Positions 61,041 to 64,000 of a stretch of 64,000 nt of DNA are shown here, in pieces. The notes below the pieces were generated by a model that saw only the letters and a list, made by a program, of their open reading frames with translations, ran no database searches and was not told where the DNA came from. The stretch is taken from positions 11,659,501-11,723,500 of the forward strand of contig NZ_CP069338.1 of NCBI RefSeq assembly GCF_016859125.1, given 5' to 3'. Position numbers and translations under genes: made by a program. The number at the start of each line of letters is the position of its first letter. Within the stretch, counting starts at the first letter, position 1. Source of the DNA: Archangium violaceum (GTDB taxonomy: Bacteria; Myxococcota; Myxococcia; Myxococcales; Myxococcaceae).

Positions 61041-62720
61041 TTGACGACCACCTACGCGGTTCGCAGTGGCGACACCTTGAATGCACTGGCCAGGCGTTTT
61101 GGCGTCTCGGCGACCCAGCTGGCCCAGACCAACAACATCAGCAACCCGAACAAGATCAACGTTGGTCAGAAGCTCGTCATCCCCGACGGTTTCGATAACA
61201 AGCCCGCCTCCAAGCCGGCCACTTCCAACGCTGGCGACACGTTCGAGGCGGGCGCCCCTTCGTCGGCCGGCGCGGTGCGTGATTCCGGTGGCCGGACCTA
61301 CCCCGCCTCGGCGGACGGCACGCCCATGTACAAGCAGAGCGATGCGCAGTGGGGCGGCCGTAGCCTGGGCACGGGTAGCAGTATCTCCCTGGCGGGCTGC
61401 GCCACGACGTCCACCGCCATGGCCATCAGCAAGATCTCCGGCAAGGCCATCAACCCGGGCGAGCTGGACGCGTACCTGGACAGGAACAAGGGCTACGCGG
61501 GCAACGGCATCATGTGGGATACGGCCGCGAAGGCCGCGGGCCTGAGCGCCAGCAAGTCGGCCTGGAGCCTCTCCACCATCAACAAGCAGATCGACGTGGG
61601 CCGCCCCGTCGTGGTGGGCGTGGACTACAAGGCCGGCAGCGCTGGCGGCAAGAACGGCACGGATCACTGGATCACCATCACCGGACGCGGCAAGCAGAAT
61701 GGCAAGGACGTCTACTTCGCCAACGATCCCGCCACCGGCAGCCAGATCACCCTGAGCGAGCAGAACGGCAGGCTCGTCGGCGGTCCGAAGAACTACAAGA
61801 CGACGGACGAGCTGGTGACGTTCTCCGGCGGCAACCCGAAGCCGGGCACGGCGGCTCCCTCCGCGGACACCTCGACGCCCCCCGCCTCCCCGGCGGCCAA
61901 CGGCGCGAGCGTGAAGGGCATGGCCCTGCCCTCCGGCGATCTGGAGAAGGGCGCCAGGGGCGCCGAGGTGGAGAAGCTCCAGAAGGCGCTGGTGAAGCTG
62001 GGCTTCATGACCCAGGCGGAGATGAACACCGGCCCGGGCACCTTCGGTCCGAGGACCCAGTCGGCCCTCAAGGAGTTCCAGGAAGCGCACGGCGTGAAGA
62101 ACACCGGCTACTACGGTCCGCTCACGCGCCAGGCGTTCCAGAAGCTGGGCGCCGAGGTCGGTGGCTCGGCGGCGCCCTCCACGGGAGGCACCTCGGGTTC
62201 CGGCGGCACCTCGGGCACGGACAGCACCAGTGGCGTGACGGGCCCGCTGCCCACGACGGGCAACGCGTTCATCGACCGCGTCGCGGCGGACGCCATCAAG
62301 AGCCAGCGCCAGACGGGCGTTCCCGCCTCGGTGACGCTGGCGCAGGCGCTGCTGGAGAGCGGCGCGGGCAAGTCCAGCCTGGCCACGAAGGGCAACAACT
62401 TCTTCGGCATCAAGGGCGAGGGCCCCGCCGGCCACGTCACCATGCCCACGAAGGAGTACTCCAGGTCCAGGGGCTGGCACACGGTGAACGCCAACTTCCG
62501 CAAGTACAACACCCCGGCCGAGTCCTTCGCGGACCACGGCAAGTTCCTGCGGGAGAACAAGCGCTACGCCAACGCGTTCAAGCACACCGATGACGCGGCG
62601 CAGTTCGCCCGCGAGATCCACAGGGCCGGGTACGCGACGGATCCCGGCTACGCGGACAAGCTCATCTCCATCATCAACAAGTACGATCTGCAGCGCTTCG
62701 ACCAGATCGGCCGCCAGTAA
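61041..62720 (+). CDS. LysM - C39-like peptidase - PG-binding - glucosaminidase protein, no signal peptide
   Basis: 559 residues from TTG 61041; GGGAG (61028-61032) eight bases upstream supports it. Order: LysM (~3-48, YAVRSGDTLNALARRFGVS); C39-like cysteine protease (~95-262) with Gln103, Cys120 (SLAGCATTSTAM), His209 (TDHWITITG) and Asp229; PG-binding-1 (~300-368, GDLEKGARGAEVEKLQKAL); glucosaminidase (~405-555) with the likely acid Glu439 (LAQALLESGAGKSS) and NNFFGIKGEG. No export signal is seen, so release must be non-Sec or by lysis. Stop abuts the convergent DUF885 gene. Confidence 0.9.
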   Translation: MTTTYAVRSGDTLNALARRFGVSATQLAQTNNISNPNKINVGQKLVIPDGFDNKPASKPATSNAGDTFEAGAPSSAGAVRDSGGRTYPASADGTPMYKQSDAQWGGRSLGTGSSISLAGCATTSTAMAISKISGKAINPGELDAYLDRNKGYAGNGIMWDTAAKAAGLSASKSAWSLSTINKQIDVGRPVVVGVDYKAGSAGGKNGTDHWITITGRGKQNGKDVYFANDPATGSQITLSEQNGRLVGGPKNYKTTDELVTFSGGNPKPGTAAPSADTSTPPASPAANGASVKGMALPSGDLEKGARGAEVEKLQKALVKLGFMTQAEMNTGPGTFGPRTQSALKEFQEAHGVKNTGYYGPLTRQAFQKLGAEVGGSAAPSTGGTSGSGGTSGTDSTSGVTGPLPTTGNAFIDRVAADAIKSQRQTGVPASVTLAQALLESGAGKSSLATKGNNFFGIKGEGPAGHVTMPTKEYSRSRGWHTVNANFRKYNTPAESFADHGKFLRENKRYANAFKHTDDAAQFAREIHRAGYATDPGYADKLISIINKYDLQRFDQIGRQ

Positions 62721-64000
62721 TCACCGGGAGCGCGTCGCGCCAGCGCGGGTCCTGGCCACCCAGGCTTCGACCCGCTGCTCGAGGATGTCCAGAGGGAGTG
62801 ATCCGTCGAGCAGCACCACGTCGTGGAACTCGCGAACGTCGAAGCGCTCGCCCAGCGCACGCTCGGCACGCGAACGCAGCTCCCGGATCTGGAGCTGCCC
62901 CACCTTGTAGGCCAGCGCCTGTCCCGGCCAGGCGATGTACCGGTCGATCTCGTTGACGACATCCAATTCCTGGCGCGGCGAGTGCTCCAGGAAGTAGTCG
63001 ATGGCCTGCTGCCGGCTCCAGCGCCGGGCATGCATGCCCGTGTCCACCACCAGCCGGACGGCGCGCCACATGTCGTAGGCCAGCTGGCCGAACTTGTCGT
63101 ACGGGTCATCGTACAAGCCGAGCTCGTCCCCCAGGGTCTCGCAGTACAGGGCCCAGCCCTCACCGTAGGCCACGTGGTAGCCATAACGACGGAACTCGGG
63201 GAGGTGGCTCTGCTCGGCGGCGAGTGACGTCTGGAGATGATGCCCGGGCACGGCCTCGTGCAACGTGAGGGGGATCATCTCCCAGACGGGCCGTGTCTCG
63301 GGACGGTAGAGATTCACGAGATAGGTGCCCGGGCGGGAACCATCGGACGCGGCGGGGTAGTAGAAGCCGGTGGTGACATCCGGAGCCATGGCGGCCGGGG
63401 TCGGCTCCACGCCATAGGGCTGCCGCGGCAGGGTCTTGAACAGCTTCACCAGCAGCGGGTCGATCCGCTTGGAGAGGCCGCGATACCGCAGCAGCAGCTC
63501 CTCCCCGCTCTTGCAATAGAACCGCGGCTCCGTGCGCAGGAAGCGGAAGAACTCGTGGAGCGAGCCCTGGAAGCCCGCCTTCGCCTTCACCGCCTCCATC
63601 TCGGCACGGATGCGCTGGACCTCGGCGAGCCCGAGCTCGTGGACCTGATCCGGGCTCAGCTTCGTCGTCGTGTACTTGCGGGTGAAGAAACCATACATCT
63701 CCGGGCCCTCCGGCAATTGCCAGATGCCCACCTGCTCGGGCGCGGCGGGGATGTACTCGCCCGTCAGGAACCGGTGGAAGCGCGTGAGCGCCGGCAGTAC
63801 CCCGTTCGCGATGGCGGCGCGGCCCGCGGTGGACAAGCGCCGCTGCTCGGCCGGGGAGATGCTGGAGGGGAAGCGCGTGAAGGGGCTGTAGAACCCGCTC
63901 TTCGTGGGGTCTTCCACCCGTTGCTTCTCGAGCTGGGGCGGGATGCGGCGCAGGATGACCTGGGGATGCATGCGGCGCTCGCGCATTCCCTCACGCATGA
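62721..64000 (-). CDS. DUF885-family metallohydrolase-like protein, 5' end beyond window
   Basis: About 426 codons inside the window; the frame is open at base 64000. DUF885 proteins are usually ~600 residues, so about 170 may be missing. The conserved core is present: PLTLHEAVPGHHLQTSLA with paired His residues and a Glu, plus VAYGEGWALYCETLGDELGLYDDP. This looks like a zinc-peptidase-type site, although activity of the family is mostly untested. It is convergent with the glucosaminidase gene, with no gap between the stop codons. Confidence 0.85.
   Translation of the reverse strand, partial: MREGMRERRMHPQVILRRIPPQLEKQRVEDPTKSGFYSPFTRFPSSISPAEQRRLSTAGRAAIANGVLPALTRFHRFLTGEYIPAAPEQVGIWQLPEGPEMYGFFTRKYTTTKLSPDQVHELGLAEVQRIRAEMEAVKAKAGFQGSLHEFFRFLRTEPRFYCKSGEELLLRYRGLSKRIDPLLVKLFKTLPRQPYGVEPTPAAMAPDVTTGFYYPAASDGSRPGTYLVNLYRPETRPVWEMIPLTLHEAVPGHHLQTSLAAEQSHLPEFRRYGYHVAYGEGWALYCETLGDELGLYDDPYDKFGQLAYDMWRAVRLVVDTGMHARRWSRQQAIDYFLEHSPRQELDVVNEIDRYIAWPGQALAYKVGQLQIRELRSRAERALGERFDVREFHDVVLLDGSLPLDILEQRVEAWVARTRAGATRSR

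Overview
The window is about 64 kb of very GC-rich, densely packed DNA with strong GC3 bias. It most likely comes from a predatory, gliding myxobacterium (Myxococcota, probably the Archangium/Cystobacter/Myxococcus side). That placement is inferred from gene content: an MglA-like GTPase, a CglD-like gliding lipoprotein (TSP3 repeats plus VWA), a PilY1-like VWA protein, DUF4388/PATAN, many lipoproteins, and secreted hydrolases for starch, pectin, peptidoglycan and protein. No rRNA, tRNA, CRISPR array, intact insertion sequence or prophage was seen.

Layout. 0-5 kb: housekeeping genes (purM end, purN, DUF523, bpt, an FAD oxidoreductase, rpmB, murQ). 5-10.2 kb: envelope and secreted proteins (TraB/GumN lipoprotein, outer-membrane-type lipoprotein, LysM protein, PilY1-like protein). 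10.5-14 kb: beta-class GST, an exported M20 amidohydrolase and a beta-helix gene that seems to decay downstream. 14-19.3 kb: anmK translationally coupled to an MglA-like GTPase, a DUF4388 protein, and an alkaline-phosphatase-superfamily metalloenzyme coupled to a peptidase-MA lipoprotein. 19.3-21.8 kb: a GbsR/MarR regulator behind four operator-like palindromes spaced exactly 21 bp apart, a cupredoxin lipoprotein and a BIG2 lipoprotein. 22-28.8 kb: a LACTB-like serine hydrolase, two flavin disulfide-reductase-like enzymes, an AraC regulator, a VOC protein, an unknown protein with a possible His-Cys dyad, and a truncated haemoglobin. 29-34.5 kb: DUF2845, pectinacetylesterase-like protein, small membrane proteins, sdaA, SRPBCC and Sel1 proteins. 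34.7-38.5 kb: a 1265-residue GH57/GH119-type amylase with FN3, CBM25 and CBM20 modules. 38.5-47 kb: a SUKH-like protein coupled to a large lipoprotein, the CglD-like protein and an M13 metallopeptidase. 47-52.5 kb: a BTAD-ATPase regulator, a CAP-domain lipoprotein with a near-consensus sigma70 promoter, an MDR oxidoreductase and membrane proteins. 52.6-64 kb: DhaK-DhaL kinase, zinc-ribbon membrane protein, RibD/DHFR-like protein, an ATP-grasp pseudogene, a methyltransferase, pdxY, a sensor kinase, a four-domain LysM/C39/PG-binding/glucosaminidase protein and a DUF885 protein running off the end.

Themes. Peptidoglycan metabolism recurs: murQ and anmK recycle anhydro-MurNAc, and two LysM proteins and a beta-lactamase-fold hydrolase bind or act on wall material. 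Secreted degradative enzymes fit a predatory life. Tight couplings (ATGA or GTGA overlaps at purM-purN-DUF523, anmK-GTPase, metalloenzyme-peptidase MA, lipoprotein-SUKH) mark likely functional pairs. Perfect hairpins without T-tracts lie between several convergent genes, as is usual at this GC content. The least explained items are the 21-bp-phased operator array, the anmK-GTPase pair, the signal-less four-domain wall hydrolase and the His-Cys protein at 27.7-28.4 kb.
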